63,338 bases of DNA from Hymenobacter sp. IS2118 (GTDB lineage Bacteria; Bacteroidota; Bacteroidia; Cytophagales; Hymenobacteraceae), in the NCBI RefSeq assembly GCF_000715495.1, contig NZ_JNLX01000046.1:1-63338 (forward strand), written 5' to 3'. Positions 44,103 through 53,100 of the stretch are shown here, piece by piece; position 1 is the stretch's first letter; every line of letters starts with the position of its first letter. Under the pieces are notes generated by a model. That model was not told the DNA's origin. It was given only the letters and a program-made list of their open reading frames with translations, and made no database searches. Both the position numbers and the translations under genes were made by a program.

Positions 44103-47084
44103 GTGAAAATCTGGCGTCGGATACTTCTACTCCTGGCTGCGCTGCTGCCACTGCTCGGCGGCGCCGAGCCGCCGCGCGCCGCCGGCTGGCTCCCCGACGA
44201 AGCCCTCAGCGGCCTGATGCTGCGCACGCTGGTGCAGGCCCCCGGCGGCCTGCTCTGGGCCGGCACCGACGACGGCGTATACCGTTACGACGGCAATACC
44301 CTCGTCTCCATCAACGACTTGCGACGCACCGGGCCGGCCCTGCCGACCGTGCCCTGTAACCTGTTGCTGGCCCTGCCCGATGGGCAGCTTTGGCTGGGCA
44401 CCGACGCGGGCTTGTTCCGGTTTTTGCCCAATGGTCGGCTGGAGGCCTTGCCGCTGCCGCGCCTGCGGAGCGCCACCCGCGACGTGAAAGGGCTGGCCCT
44501 GGCCCCGGATAACCAGCATGTGTGGGTGACGCAAGGCCGCGTGGGCGTGCAGGCCTACACGCTGAACGGCCGCCCCACCGGACCCTTGCTGCCCCAGTTG
44601 GAGGAAGTGTACGAAACCTGGCCGGCTCCCGACGGCAGCCTCTGGGTAGTTGGCCTGAAAGGGAACATCCGGCACTTGGCCCCCAATGGCCGCCTGCTCG
44701 GCACCTGGCGTCATCCCCAAAGCCGGCTTTGCCCCGTGGCCGACCCGAAGGGCCGCATCTGGCTGTTGAGCGACTGCGCCGCCTACCGCCCCGGGCCGGC
44801 AGGGCAGCTGGTGGCCGTGGTGCGCTGGGCCGACCCCCGTCACGAAAACTGGCTGGATATAAACCGCCGGCCCACGGGCCCAACCCTGCTCTGCCGCGAG
44901 CTGGTGCGTCAATTGGAATGGACGGCCGGGCCTGACCCGCACCCGCAAATGCAATTTGAGCTGCCGCTGCCGCCCTGGCCCACCGCCGGCTGGAGTGGCC
45001 GCCTGCACACCGACCGCAGCGGAAACTGGTGGGTATTCGACAGCAACACCAGGGGCTGCTGGCAGCGCACGGCCAGCCCGGTCTTCATCCGGGGGCTGGC
45101 CGGGCCAGGCGGCACCCCCTACAGTGTGCGAACCAGTGTGCGCTTGCCCGATGGCCGCCTGCTGGTGAGCACCTACGAAGCCGGGCTGCTAACCCAGGCC
45201 CGCGACTCGCCGCTGGCCCCGCTACGGCCTTGGGCGGTGGGCATGCTGCCCACCGGCAACGTGCCCATCATCATGGGCATGGTGCCGGCCCCGCTGGGAC
45301 CAGACCGCGACTGGCTGATGGGGGGGGCCACCCCGTTTCTGCGCTTCAACCCCCAAACCGGCAGGCTGCGGGAGGTGCCCGTGCAGGGCCTGCCCCAGAA
45401 CAATGCCGGGGTGCTGAGCCTCTGCCGCGACGCTGCTACGGGGCGGGTGTGGGGCGGTACCCGCACGGGCCTCTATTGGTACGACCCCGCCCGGGAAACT
45501 TTTCGGCCGTATCAGGCGCCAGGAGCTACGCAGCCGGTGCTGGCCGGGCGCATCATCGAAGACATTGCCCCCGACGGACGCGGGCACTTGTGGCTGGCGA
45601 CGCCCGAAGGCGTGGAGCGGCTCAACCTGGCCAGCGGAGCGCGGCAAGTAATCCGGAGCGCGGCCTTCACCGGGGCGCGCTGCCTGTACCTGGCTCCCGA
45701 AGGCCGGCTCTGGGTGGGCACCCGCGCCCACGGCCTGGCCGTGGTGGAGCCCGACGGCCGGGCCCACGCCGCACTTTCCCGGGGCCAGGGTTTGCCCAAT
45801 GCCTCGGTGGCTACCATCACGCCCAGCCCCGGCGGTTATCTGTGGCTGGGCACTTACCAAGGCTTGGTACGCTACCGGCCCGCTACCAGCCAACTGGCGG
45901 TTTTCACCACGGCCCAGGGCCTACTCTCGGACGAATGCAACGCCCGCGCTGCCTACATCGACCCCCTGGATGGCTCCCTGCTCATTGGGGGCGTGGCCGG
46001 CCTGCACCGGGTATGGCCGGCCCAGGTGCCCGGCCCGCGCCCGGTGCGGCCCCGGCTGCTGCTCACTGGCCTCACGGCCCTCAGCGCCTCGGCGGAGGCC
46101 AGCCGCACCCGCCACCTGTTGGCTGCTGAAGCTTTGCCCGCCCTACGTCTGGCCCCGGACGTCCCCCTGGTAGACCTGCACCTGGCCCTGACCGACGACT
46201 TTGACGCCCGCCGTGCGCGCTACTTCTACCGGGTGCGTGGCTGGCTGGCCGACCGCTGGCTGGGCTTGGGCAATGAGTCGCGCCTGCGCCTGCAGGGCCT
46301 GCCGCCCGGCCAGTACACGGTGGAGGTGCGGGCCGAGACCAGCCAGGGCGTGCCCGCCGCCAACACGCTGCGCCTGCCCCTGACCGTGACCGCCACCTGG
46401 TGGAACCGGCCCCTCACTTGGCTGCTGGCCGGCCTGGTGGTGGTGGCCTTCGTTTACTTCTGGCAACGCACCCGCCTGCAACGCATGCGCCAGGAAACAA
46501 CTCTCCGCGCCCGCCTTGCCGCCGACCTGCACGACGAAGTAGGGGCGCTGCTGACCCGCGTTACCATGCAGGCCGAAATGCTGCATGAGCTGGCACCCGG
46601 CCCCGCCCCCCGCCTGGCCCTGCTGGTGGAAGACTCCCGCGCCGCCGCCAGCACCGTGCGCGACATCATCTGGAGCGTAGACACCGCCGCCGATACCCTG
46701 GGCGCCCTCACCGACCGCATCCGCGACTACCTCGACGCTACGGCCCGCGCCACCGGCCGCACCCTACTGTTTGACGATGCTGACCTGCCGACCTCGCCGG
46801 ACCGGTCGCTGGCTCCCGCCGTGCGCCAGCACGTCTACCTTATTTTTAAGGAAGCGGTGAACAATGCCCTCAAATACTCCCAGCCTAACAGCCCCATCAA
46901 CATCATGCTTTGCTGCTACCCGCTGCTGGAGCTGCGGGTGAGCAGCCAGGGCGAGGCCCCGGCCACCTCGCGGGCGGGCCAGGGCCTGCGCAACATCCGC
47001 CACCGCGCCAAGCTGCTCAACGCCGAGCTGGGGCTGGGACCGGTGCCCGGCGGCTGGCAGGTGCGGCTGCGCCTGCTGGCGTAA
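44103..47084 (+). CDS. Hybrid-free two-component sensor kinase with beta-propeller sensor
   Basis: 993 aa from GTG 44103. Signal peptide (to about residue 26), then ~600 residues of two-component-regulator propeller repeats (LLWAGTDDGVYRYDG, LWLGTDAGLFRF, VWGGTRTGLYWYD, LWLGTYQGLVRY). A Y_Y_Y-like domain follows (FYRVRGWLADRW, GQYTVEVRA), then one membrane segment (WLLAGLVVVAFVYFW). The cytoplasmic part has a HisKA_3 domain with His810 (ADLHDEVGALL) and an ATPase with FKEAVNNALKYS and GQGLRNIRHR. The propeller probably binds a glycan or similar outside ligand. The convergent NarL-type regulator next to it is the likely partner. Confidence 0.92.
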   Translation: MKIWRRILLLLAALLPLLGGAEPPRAAGWLPDEALSGLMLRTLVQAPGGLLWAGTDDGVYRYDGNTLVSINDLRRTGPALPTVPCNLLLALPDGQLWLGTDAGLFRFLPNGRLEALPLPRLRSATRDVKGLALAPDNQHVWVTQGRVGVQAYTLNGRPTGPLLPQLEEVYETWPAPDGSLWVVGLKGNIRHLAPNGRLLGTWRHPQSRLCPVADPKGRIWLLSDCAAYRPGPAGQLVAVVRWADPRHENWLDINRRPTGPTLLCRELVRQLEWTAGPDPHPQMQFELPLPPWPTAGWSGRLHTDRSGNWWVFDSNTRGCWQRTASPVFIRGLAGPGGTPYSVRTSVRLPDGRLLVSTYEAGLLTQARDSPLAPLRPWAVGMLPTGNVPIIMGMVPAPLGPDRDWLMGGATPFLRFNPQTGRLREVPVQGLPQNNAGVLSLCRDAATGRVWGGTRTGLYWYDPARETFRPYQAPGATQPVLAGRIIEDIAPDGRGHLWLATPEGVERLNLASGARQVIRSAAFTGARCLYLAPEGRLWVGTRAHGLAVVEPDGRAHAALSRGQGLPNASVATITPSPGGYLWLGTYQGLVRYRPATSQLAVFTTAQGLLSDECNARAAYIDPLDGSLLIGGVAGLHRVWPAQVPGPRPVRPRLLLTGLTALSASAEASRTRHLLAAEALPALRLAPDVPLVDLHLALTDDFDARRARYFYRVRGWLADRWLGLGNESRLRLQGLPPGQYTVEVRAETSQGVPAANTLRLPLTVTATWWNRPLTWLLAGLVVVAFVYFWQRTRLQRMRQETTLRARLAADLHDEVGALLTRVTMQAEMLHELAPGPAPRLALLVEDSRAAASTVRDIIWSVDTAADTLGALTDRIRDYLDATARATGRTLLFDDADLPTSPDRSLAPAVRQHVYLIFKEAVNNALKYSQPNSPINIMLCCYPLLELRVSSQGEAPATSRAGQGLRNIRHRAKLLNAELGLGPVPGGWQVRLRLLA

Positions 47085-47144
47085 GGGGGCGGGTACAAGA
47101 CACTGCGACGCGGGGCTTTGGCCCGTGCCAACCGCCCCGCGCCC

Positions 47145-47792
47145 TCACAAATCTCCTTTGGCCGCCCGGCTCAGCAGCTCGCCGCGCGAGCGCACTTTCA
47201 GCTTGTCGTAAAGGCGTTTCACGTAGGTGTGCACCGTATCGGGCGAGAGGTTGAGGCGGGCGGCCACCTGCTTTTCGCTCAGGCCTTCGGTAAGGGCCTG
47301 GAGGACTTCGGTTTCGCGGGGCGAAAGCAGCTCGGGCTGCTGGCTGGGGGCCGGCTGGAAGTGGCGCAGCGCCTTGCGCGCCACCGAGGGCGAGAGGGCC
47401 GCCCCGCCGGCCAGCACGTCGAAAATGGCTTGCTTGTACTGGGACAGGCTGGTGGCGTTTTTGATGACGTAGCCCGTGGCCCCGGCCCGCAGCGCCTGAA
47501 AAATGCGCTCGGGGTCGTCGTGCATGGTTTGCAGGATGATGTCGGTACCGGGCAGGGCTTTCCGGAGCTCGGGCAGGGCCTCGATGCCGGTCTGGCCGGG
47601 CAGGCTCACGTCGAGCAGCAGCACGCGCGGGGGCAGGCTCAGGTCGAGCTCGGCCCAGAGTGCCTCCACCGAATCGACCACGATGGTGCAATTGAATTCG
47701 GGCTGGTGGCCCAGATACTCCTGGAGCAGGCTGCGCACACGGGCATCGTCTTCCACAATGGCCAGCTGGATGGGGTAGGATGGGGGGCTCAT
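47145..47792 (-). CDS. NarL/LuxR-type response regulator
   Basis: 215 aa. Receiver domain 8-125 with Asp61 (LLLDVSLPG) as phosphoacceptor, the acidic pair at IVEDDAR, Thr/Met region and Lys105 (YVIKNA). DNA-binding GerE/LuxR helix-turn-helix at about 150-210 (LSPRETEVLQALTEGLSEKQ, VHTYVKRLYDKLKV). It is convergent with the propeller kinase gene (60-bp gap), so the partners are on opposite strands rather than in an operon. An 18-bp palindrome lies 46 bp upstream of its start. Confidence 0.93.
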   Translation of the reverse strand: MSPPSYPIQLAIVEDDARVRSLLQEYLGHQPEFNCTIVVDSVEALWAELDLSLPPRVLLLDVSLPGQTGIEALPELRKALPGTDIILQTMHDDPERIFQALRAGATGYVIKNATSLSQYKQAIFDVLAGGAALSPSVARKALRHFQPAPSQQPELLSPRETEVLQALTEGLSEKQVAARLNLSPDTVHTYVKRLYDKLKVRSRGELLSRAAKGDL

Positions 47793-47836
47793 GCTACAAA
47801 GGTGCGACAGCCGGCCGCGCCTGTCGGCCGGCCGGC

Positions 47837-47865
47837 TGTACCCTGTTTAGGGTACAAGCCGGGTT
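47837..47865. promoter_or_regulatory. Palindromic 29-bp site, copy 1
   Basis: A 29-bp sequence identical to 50030-50058. Its core GTACCCTGTTTAGGGTAC (47838-47855) has perfect 7-bp arms around GTTT. It lies in the 240-bp gap between the divergent response regulator and the first unknown gene of the surface cassette. No T-run follows, so it is not a terminator. By position it may be the operator of the adjacent NarL-type regulator. Confidence 0.6.
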
Positions 47866-48032
47866 GTAGTAAGCCCCGCGCCCCCCACCAGCTTTGTGGC
47901 AGCCGGGGCGCAAGGTGGAGCGCGCCCACCCAGCCCCCGGCCAGGACCACACCGACGACCTTCCGTACGCAGGTGGCGAACGCCGAAAAGCCCATAGAGT
48001 AGGCATTACCATGAGTAATACTGACCCACTAG

Positions 48033-48551
48033 ATGAAACTAAGCTTCAATTTGGGAACCTTCACCCAGTCGTTCCCAAACGCCTCTGTCAGCAGCAAGGC
48101 GGTCGAATACACCATCATGGATTCCGAGTATCGGGTAAAATCCCCCACGTTCTCGGGCAATGACCTGGTGGTGGTGCTCGACCACATTCGTGGGGGTGCC
48201 ACCGACGACCACGTGACGCTGGTGCTCACCTTCGACCCGGCCACCGCCCGCCTGCAGGCCGTGCAAGCCAATTGGGAGGCCGGCGGCACGGGCGTCCAGA
48301 TTCCGGCCATTGTGGTCACGGCCGTCGATGCCGCCGCCGTCATTGCCGGGGCCCTCGGTGCCCCCGAAACCCTGGGCATCTCGGAGGTGGCGATGGGGCT
48401 GGCGGTGGCCGCGTTCGACGTGTCCTGCGAGCTGTTCAATGCGCTGTCGCCCGCCCTGCTCAAGCTCAGCGACGACGGCGGCCGGCTCTACACGCTGGCC
48501 GTGGCGTGCCACACGCTCAACCGGGCGTGCAGCAGCATGTCGGTGAAGTAG
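48033..48551 (+). CDS. Unknown protein, paralogue 1 of an IRGG pair
   Basis: 172 aa, no signal peptide. A beta-rich segment DLVVVLDHIRGGATDDHVTL and LQAVQANWEAGG aligns with the next gene's LDYIRGGEQDFHLTLLCG and LMAQASAQFEGGG at the same relative positions, so the two are diverged paralogues. After the shared core (about residues 40-105) there is an Ala-rich helix (VDAAAVIAGALGAPETLGIS), and the C-terminus has CHTLNRACSSM. I do not recognise the family. It starts a plus-strand run with a 37-bp gap to the next gene. Confidence 0.7.
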   Translation: MKLSFNLGTFTQSFPNASVSSKAVEYTIMDSEYRVKSPTFSGNDLVVVLDHIRGGATDDHVTLVLTFDPATARLQAVQANWEAGGTGVQIPAIVVTAVDAAAVIAGALGAPETLGISEVAMGLAVAAFDVSCELFNALSPALLKLSDDGGRLYTLAVACHTLNRACSSMSVK

Positions 48552-48588
48552 TTTTTTTCATTGTAAGCGCATCGTAATCCCTAAAATC

Positions 48589-49176
48589 ATGAGTCAGAAC
48601 AGCATCTTTTTCGACTACAATACTTATCCGCTGCAGCTCGAAAAAATCGGCAAAATAAACATCCCCGACTTCCAGGCCGACGACAAGGGCAAGGATGCCT
48701 GGCAGTACCACGGCAACAAGGACAGCAAGTACAACCAGGTGGTCGAGTTCGAGCTGCAGGACCAGGTCGATGATTCCGACAACCCCCTCAACTACCGCGC
48801 CTGGTACATGGAAACATCGGTAGCGGGCGCGAATGCCGGCCTGCTGGTGTCGGCCAAGCTCGACTACATCCGGGGGGGCGAACAGGATTTCCACCTCACC
48901 CTGCTGTGCGGCTTCGACGGGGCCGGCAAGCTGCTGATGGCGCAGGCCTCGGCGCAGTTTGAGGGGGGCGGCGCATCCAACTTTCACATCCCGCCCATTA
49001 CGCTGGCCCAAACCCCCGACGGCGACATCGGCGGGGCCCTGCGCACGGCCATCGAAACGACCGTGAAAGGCCACGACTACGGCGACAAGCGCGACAATGC
49101 CGGGGCCAAAGGATTTGGCTACGTGGCGCAGGCCAACGTGCTCAGCTTCGTAACGTCGGTGCAGACCAACGGCTAA
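48589..49176 (+). CDS. Unknown protein, paralogue 2 of an IRGG pair
   Basis: 195 aa, no signal peptide. It shares the LD(H/Y)IRGG...F(D)...(Q)A core with the preceding gene but has a longer acidic N-terminus (KINIPDFQADDKGKDAWQYH) and no Ala-rich helix. Both proteins are predicted beta-rich and cytoplasmic, or secreted by a signal-free route. The gene lies upstream of a nested inverted repeat and the tail-collar gene. Unknown family; co-occurrence with a tail-collar protein suggests a surface or contact structure, which is inference. Confidence 0.7.
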   Translation: MSQNSIFFDYNTYPLQLEKIGKINIPDFQADDKGKDAWQYHGNKDSKYNQVVEFELQDQVDDSDNPLNYRAWYMETSVAGANAGLLVSAKLDYIRGGEQDFHLTLLCGFDGAGKLLMAQASAQFEGGGASNFHIPPITLAQTPDGDIGGALRTAIETTVKGHDYGDKRDNAGAKGFGYVAQANVLSFVTSVQTNG

Positions 49177-49179
49177 CAA

Positions 49180-49299
49180 CCTGTCCGAACCGGGCGTCAG
49201 GGGTTATCTGACGTCTGCTTGGCGGAGCAGCTCTACCACGCAATAGAGCTGCCTGGACTGCGCGAACGCCAGATGAGCACAACGCCCGGTTCGGATAGG
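49180..49299. repeat. Nested imperfect inverted repeat
   Basis: Outer 18-bp arms (49180-49197 and 49282-49299, one mismatch; CCGAACCGGGCGT and its complement). Inner arms are GCAGCTCTA/TAGAGCTGC (49228-49236 and 49244-49252). It can fold into a ~120-nt stem. No T-run or gene. It may be a MITE-like element or a structured leader; the 115 bp after it up to the tail-collar gene show nothing else. Confidence 0.65.
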
Positions 49300-49414
49300 C
49301 TCCAGGTAATGAGCCAACAGGAAACGCGCCTTAACGGCACTGCCGCCAATTGTTAAACAAAACAAATATCCTACAGCTAAAAACTGCTTTCTCAACCCTT
49401 AACCTCCTTTCTTT

Positions 49415-49963
49415 ATGTATGATGCCATCATGGGTACCGTCATCCTGTTTGCCGGTAAATTCGCGCCGAAGGGCTGGGCCTTCTGCAACGGACAATTACT
49501 GTCGGTGCAGCAGAACTCGGCCCTTTTTAGCCTGTTGGGGGCCATTTACGGCGGCGATGGGGTAAACACCTTTGCCCTACCCGACCTGCGCGGGCGCACG
49601 CCCATCAGCGCCGGCCAGGGCGCCGGCCTCGATAATTATGAGCTGGGCGAGGCCGGCGGCCAGGAGCAGGTTACGCTGACCGCCGCCACGCTGCCGGCCC
49701 ACAGCCACTCGGCCCGCACAACCATGGCGGTGGAGCCCAACCCCGGCAACAACTCCTCGCCGGCCGGCAATTACCTGGCCATCTCCTCGGCCGGAAACCC
49801 CTACGCCGACGAGCTGACGGTAGAAGCCGAGCTGGCCCCCGGGGCCCTGACCACCACCGTGGCCCCAACCGGCGGCAACCAACCCCACAACAACCGCTCG
49901 CCCTACCTGGCCCTGAACTACATCATTGCCCTGGTGGGCATTTATCCGTCGCAGGATGACTAG
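49415..49963 (+). CDS. Tail-collar domain protein (MdpB/microcystin-dependent type)
   Basis: 182 aa. The N-terminal tail-collar domain has the typical start GTVILFAGKFAPKGWAFCNGQLL and the block FALPDLRGRTPISAGQG. The C-terminus has the repeated pattern HSHSARTT and NNRSPYLALNYIIALVGIYP, as in phage-fibre-like stand-alone proteins of this family. Such proteins occur in many non-phage bacteria; the function is unknown. No other phage genes are near, so it is not part of a prophage. It precedes the giant surface protein gene. Confidence 0.88.
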   Translation: MYDAIMGTVILFAGKFAPKGWAFCNGQLLSVQQNSALFSLLGAIYGGDGVNTFALPDLRGRTPISAGQGAGLDNYELGEAGGQEQVTLTAATLPAHSHSARTTMAVEPNPGNNSSPAGNYLAISSAGNPYADELTVEAELAPGALTTTVAPTGGNQPHNNRSPYLALNYIIALVGIYPSQDD

Positions 49964-50029
49964 CGCAGTTTTCAGGACGGTATCCGCGTAGCGCGAACGG
50001 CAACGTTCGGGCGAGAGCCGGCCAGCGCT

Positions 50030-50058
50030 TGTACCCTGTTTAGGGTACAAGCCGGGTT
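50030..50058. promoter_or_regulatory. Palindromic 29-bp site, copy 2
   Basis: Identical to 47837-47865 over 29 bp. Here the palindrome extends to 11-bp arms (GCTTGTACCCT/AGGGTACAAGC). It is 64 bp upstream of the giant gene's ATG and just before a strong terminator hairpin. Confidence 0.6.
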
Positions 50059-50060
50059 AG

Positions 50061-50110
50061 AAAGTCCGGAGGGATGCCGCCTAGTTTTGCGGCATCCCTT
50101 CGGACTTTTT
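50061..50110 (+). terminator. Strong hairpin with T-run just before the giant gene
   Basis: A ~20-bp stem (AAAGTCCGGAGGGATGCCGC and its near-complement, one G-T pair) with an 8-base loop and five T. It ends 12 bp before the giant gene's ATG 50122. It may terminate tail-collar transcripts, or act as a leader hairpin/attenuator for the giant gene if its promoter is upstream. Confidence 0.8.
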
Positions 50111-50121
50111 CGCTGTTTATT

Positions 50122-53100
50122 ATGGTTTTTTCTCTACTGAATGGCCTACGGGGCCTGGTTTGCGCGGGGTTGCTCCTCGCTACGTCGGCTGCCTCGGCTC
50201 AAACGCTGCTCCGGCAGGAAAGCTTCGAGACGCCCGATGCCACCGGGGCCCGCTACACGTCCAATACCTACGACGAGCGCACGGCCTCCATCAGCACGCG
50301 CTATTTTTTGCGGGCGCAGAACGTGGTCACCAACCCCTTCACCGGTAATCCCTCGTTCGGCACCGTTGCCAACCCCGTCACCATCGGCAACCTGCAAGGC
50401 AGCTGGTTCTGGGCTGGCGAAGACGTGCGGCGCAGCTTCGCGCCTTTCCTCAACCCGGGCTTTGTCCAACTCGCCCCCCTCAACGTGACCGGCTACACGA
50501 ACCTGCAGGTGCGCCTGCGCCTGGCCGACGCCAGGGGCCCCGGCTCGCCGGTGGCGTCGCGGCAATGGTCTCCCGACGACTTCGTCCGCATTCAGTACCA
50601 GCTCGACGGCGGGCCCCTGACGACCATCGGGCAGTTTGTGGGGGGCGACGTGGCGTTTCAGGGAAACCTGCGCCAGGACCTGGACCTGGACGGGCTGTCG
50701 TCGGACGACCTGAGCGCGCCCATTCTGGGCGTGAACATGACCGATTTTACCTTCACCCTGCCGGCCGGGGCCACCGGCAGCTCGTTGGTCGTGCGCGTGG
50801 AAGTGGACCAGAAGTCCGGCACTAAGGAATCGGCTTTCGACGACCTGCGGGTGTTTGGCACCGCCGTACCCAGCCCTACCATCACCAGCTTCAACCCCAG
50901 CAGCGGGCCGGCCGGTACGGTGGTCACCATCACGGGCAGCAACCTGAACGGCCTCACCTCGGTGGTGCTGCGCGGTATTCCGTGCAACATCACGCCGATT
51001 TCGGCCAGTAGCGCCTCGTTTGTGGTGCCGGCCCAGGCCAGCACCGGCAAAGTGCGCCTGACGACCACGGGCGGCACGGTACTGAGTGGCAGCGACTTTA
51101 CGGTGACGAGGTCCAGCAGCTCGCTGACCTACGTGCTGCGCAGCAGCAGCTTCAACAGCATCAACGTGAGCAGCTTCTCGGCCCCGGCCTTCACCGACCT
51201 CGACCACGACGGGCTGATTGATATGCTGGTGGGGCGCGAAACCGGCGAAGTGAGCCATTATGAACAGAGTGCGGCCAATAGCACTGCCTTCACGCTGCGG
51301 AGCACCAACCTGAACGGGCTGGCGGGGCACTACAACGCGCTGGTGTCGGTGGCGGATACCGACGGCGACGGCCTGCTGGAGCTGGTGGTGGGCACCGGGG
51401 GCGGCAACTTCAAACGCTACGAGCAGACGACCGCCAACAGCACCAGCTTCACGCAGCTCGACAACGACTTCAACAACGTCTTCAGCGCCGGGGGCATCAC
51501 GTTCCAGGTTCCGCACTTCACCGACATCGACGGCGACGGCCTGCTGGACCTCTTGGTGGGCGACGAGTTTCTGAGCCGCTACGAGCAGACGGCCGCCAAC
51601 GGGGCCACCTTCACGCGGTCGAACAACCAGAATTTCGGCCCGACCACCGATGCGGGCAACGGCGGCGCGGCGGCCTGCGTGACGGACCTCGACGGCAACG
51701 GCCGGCTGGATATGCTGGTGGGCGGGTCCAACGGACGGCTAGCGCATTACCAGCAAAACAGCGCCAACGGCACCGCCTTCACCGCCGTGACGGCCACCTT
51801 CAACGGCCTGGGCCTGGCGGGCTACACCACCCCGGCCATCACCGACCTCGACGGCGACGGGCTGCTCGACCTGATAATAGGCGGCAGCGATGGCCTGCTG
51901 CGTCACTACGAGCAGGCGGGGATGCCCACCATTGCGTCCTTTATGCCCGGCAGCGGGCCGGTGGGCACGAGTGTCACCATCACGGGCACCAACCTGAACG
52001 ACGTGACCAGCGCGGCGGTGAACGGCACGGCCGGCACCATCACGGGTACGCCCACGGCTACCAGCCTCACCTTCACGGTGGCGGCGGGCAGCACTACGGG
52101 CGCGGTGAGCGTGGTATCGCCGGGCGGCACGGCTACCAGCAGCGGCAGCTTCACAGTGACGGCTTCGGTGCCGACCATCGGCGGCTTTACGCCACTCAGC
52201 GGGCCGGTGGGCACCTCGGTGAACATTACGGGCAGCAACTTCACGGGGGCCACGGCCGTGGCCTTCAATGGCACGGCCGCGGCTAGCTTCACCGTGAATA
52301 CGCCCACCAGTATTACGGCCACCGTGGCGGCGGGCACCACCACCGGCACGGTGAGCGTGACCACGCCCGGCGGCACAGCCACCAGCAGCGGTAGCTTCAC
52401 GGTGACGGTACCGCTGGCTATTACGGCCCTCAGCCCGACGCGCAACCGGCGCAACGCGGCGACTGACAGCGACGTGGCCGTCACCTTCAACCAGGCCCTG
52501 ACCAACAACGCGGCCACGCAAGGGGCGCTCAAGGTGTTCAGCCAGCAGCGCGGCGGGCGGATGCAGAACGGGGCGCGGGGCGTGACGACGGTGAGCGGCA
52601 GCACCCTCACCTTCAACCCGACGAATAACTTCCGGCCCGGCGAAACGGTGTTTACGACCGTGACTACGACGGCCAGCAGCGGCGGCGGCAGCCTGGCGCG
52701 GGGGCAGGTGGCGCAGTTCACGGCGGCCACGGGCGGCACGGGCGTAGGCAACTTCGTGGCCCCGGCCACCAACCCTAACCCTGCCGTGGGCAGCAAGCCC
52801 AGTGGCGTGGCCTTGGGCGACGTGGACGGTGACGGCGACCTCGACCTGCTCACGGCCAATAGCAACGCCAGTGGCACGGTGAGTGTGCGCCTCAACAACG
52901 GCACGGGCAGCTTTTCGGCCCCGGCCACCAACCCGGAAGTGGGCGTGGGGGCCAACCCCAGCAGCGTGGCCCTGGGCGACGTGGACGGCGACGGCGACCT
53001 CGACCTGCTCGCGGCCAACTTCAACAGCAACACGGTGAGCGTGCGCCTCAACGACGGCACGGGCAACTTCACGCCCCCGGCCACCAACGCCAACCCGGCC

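Noticed and set aside
47838..47855. The GTACCCT...AGGGTAC palindrome as a transcription terminator
   Set aside because: The 4-base-loop stem has no following T-run at either site and lies upstream of divergent or downstream-oriented genes.
48033..49963. Prophage region
   Set aside because: Only a tail-collar protein is phage-like, and that family is common outside phages; there is no integrase, capsid or terminase.
50074..50121. An ATG 48 bp upstream of the giant gene start
   Set aside because: It lies in the stem of the terminator-like hairpin and adds 16 residues before a good signal peptide.
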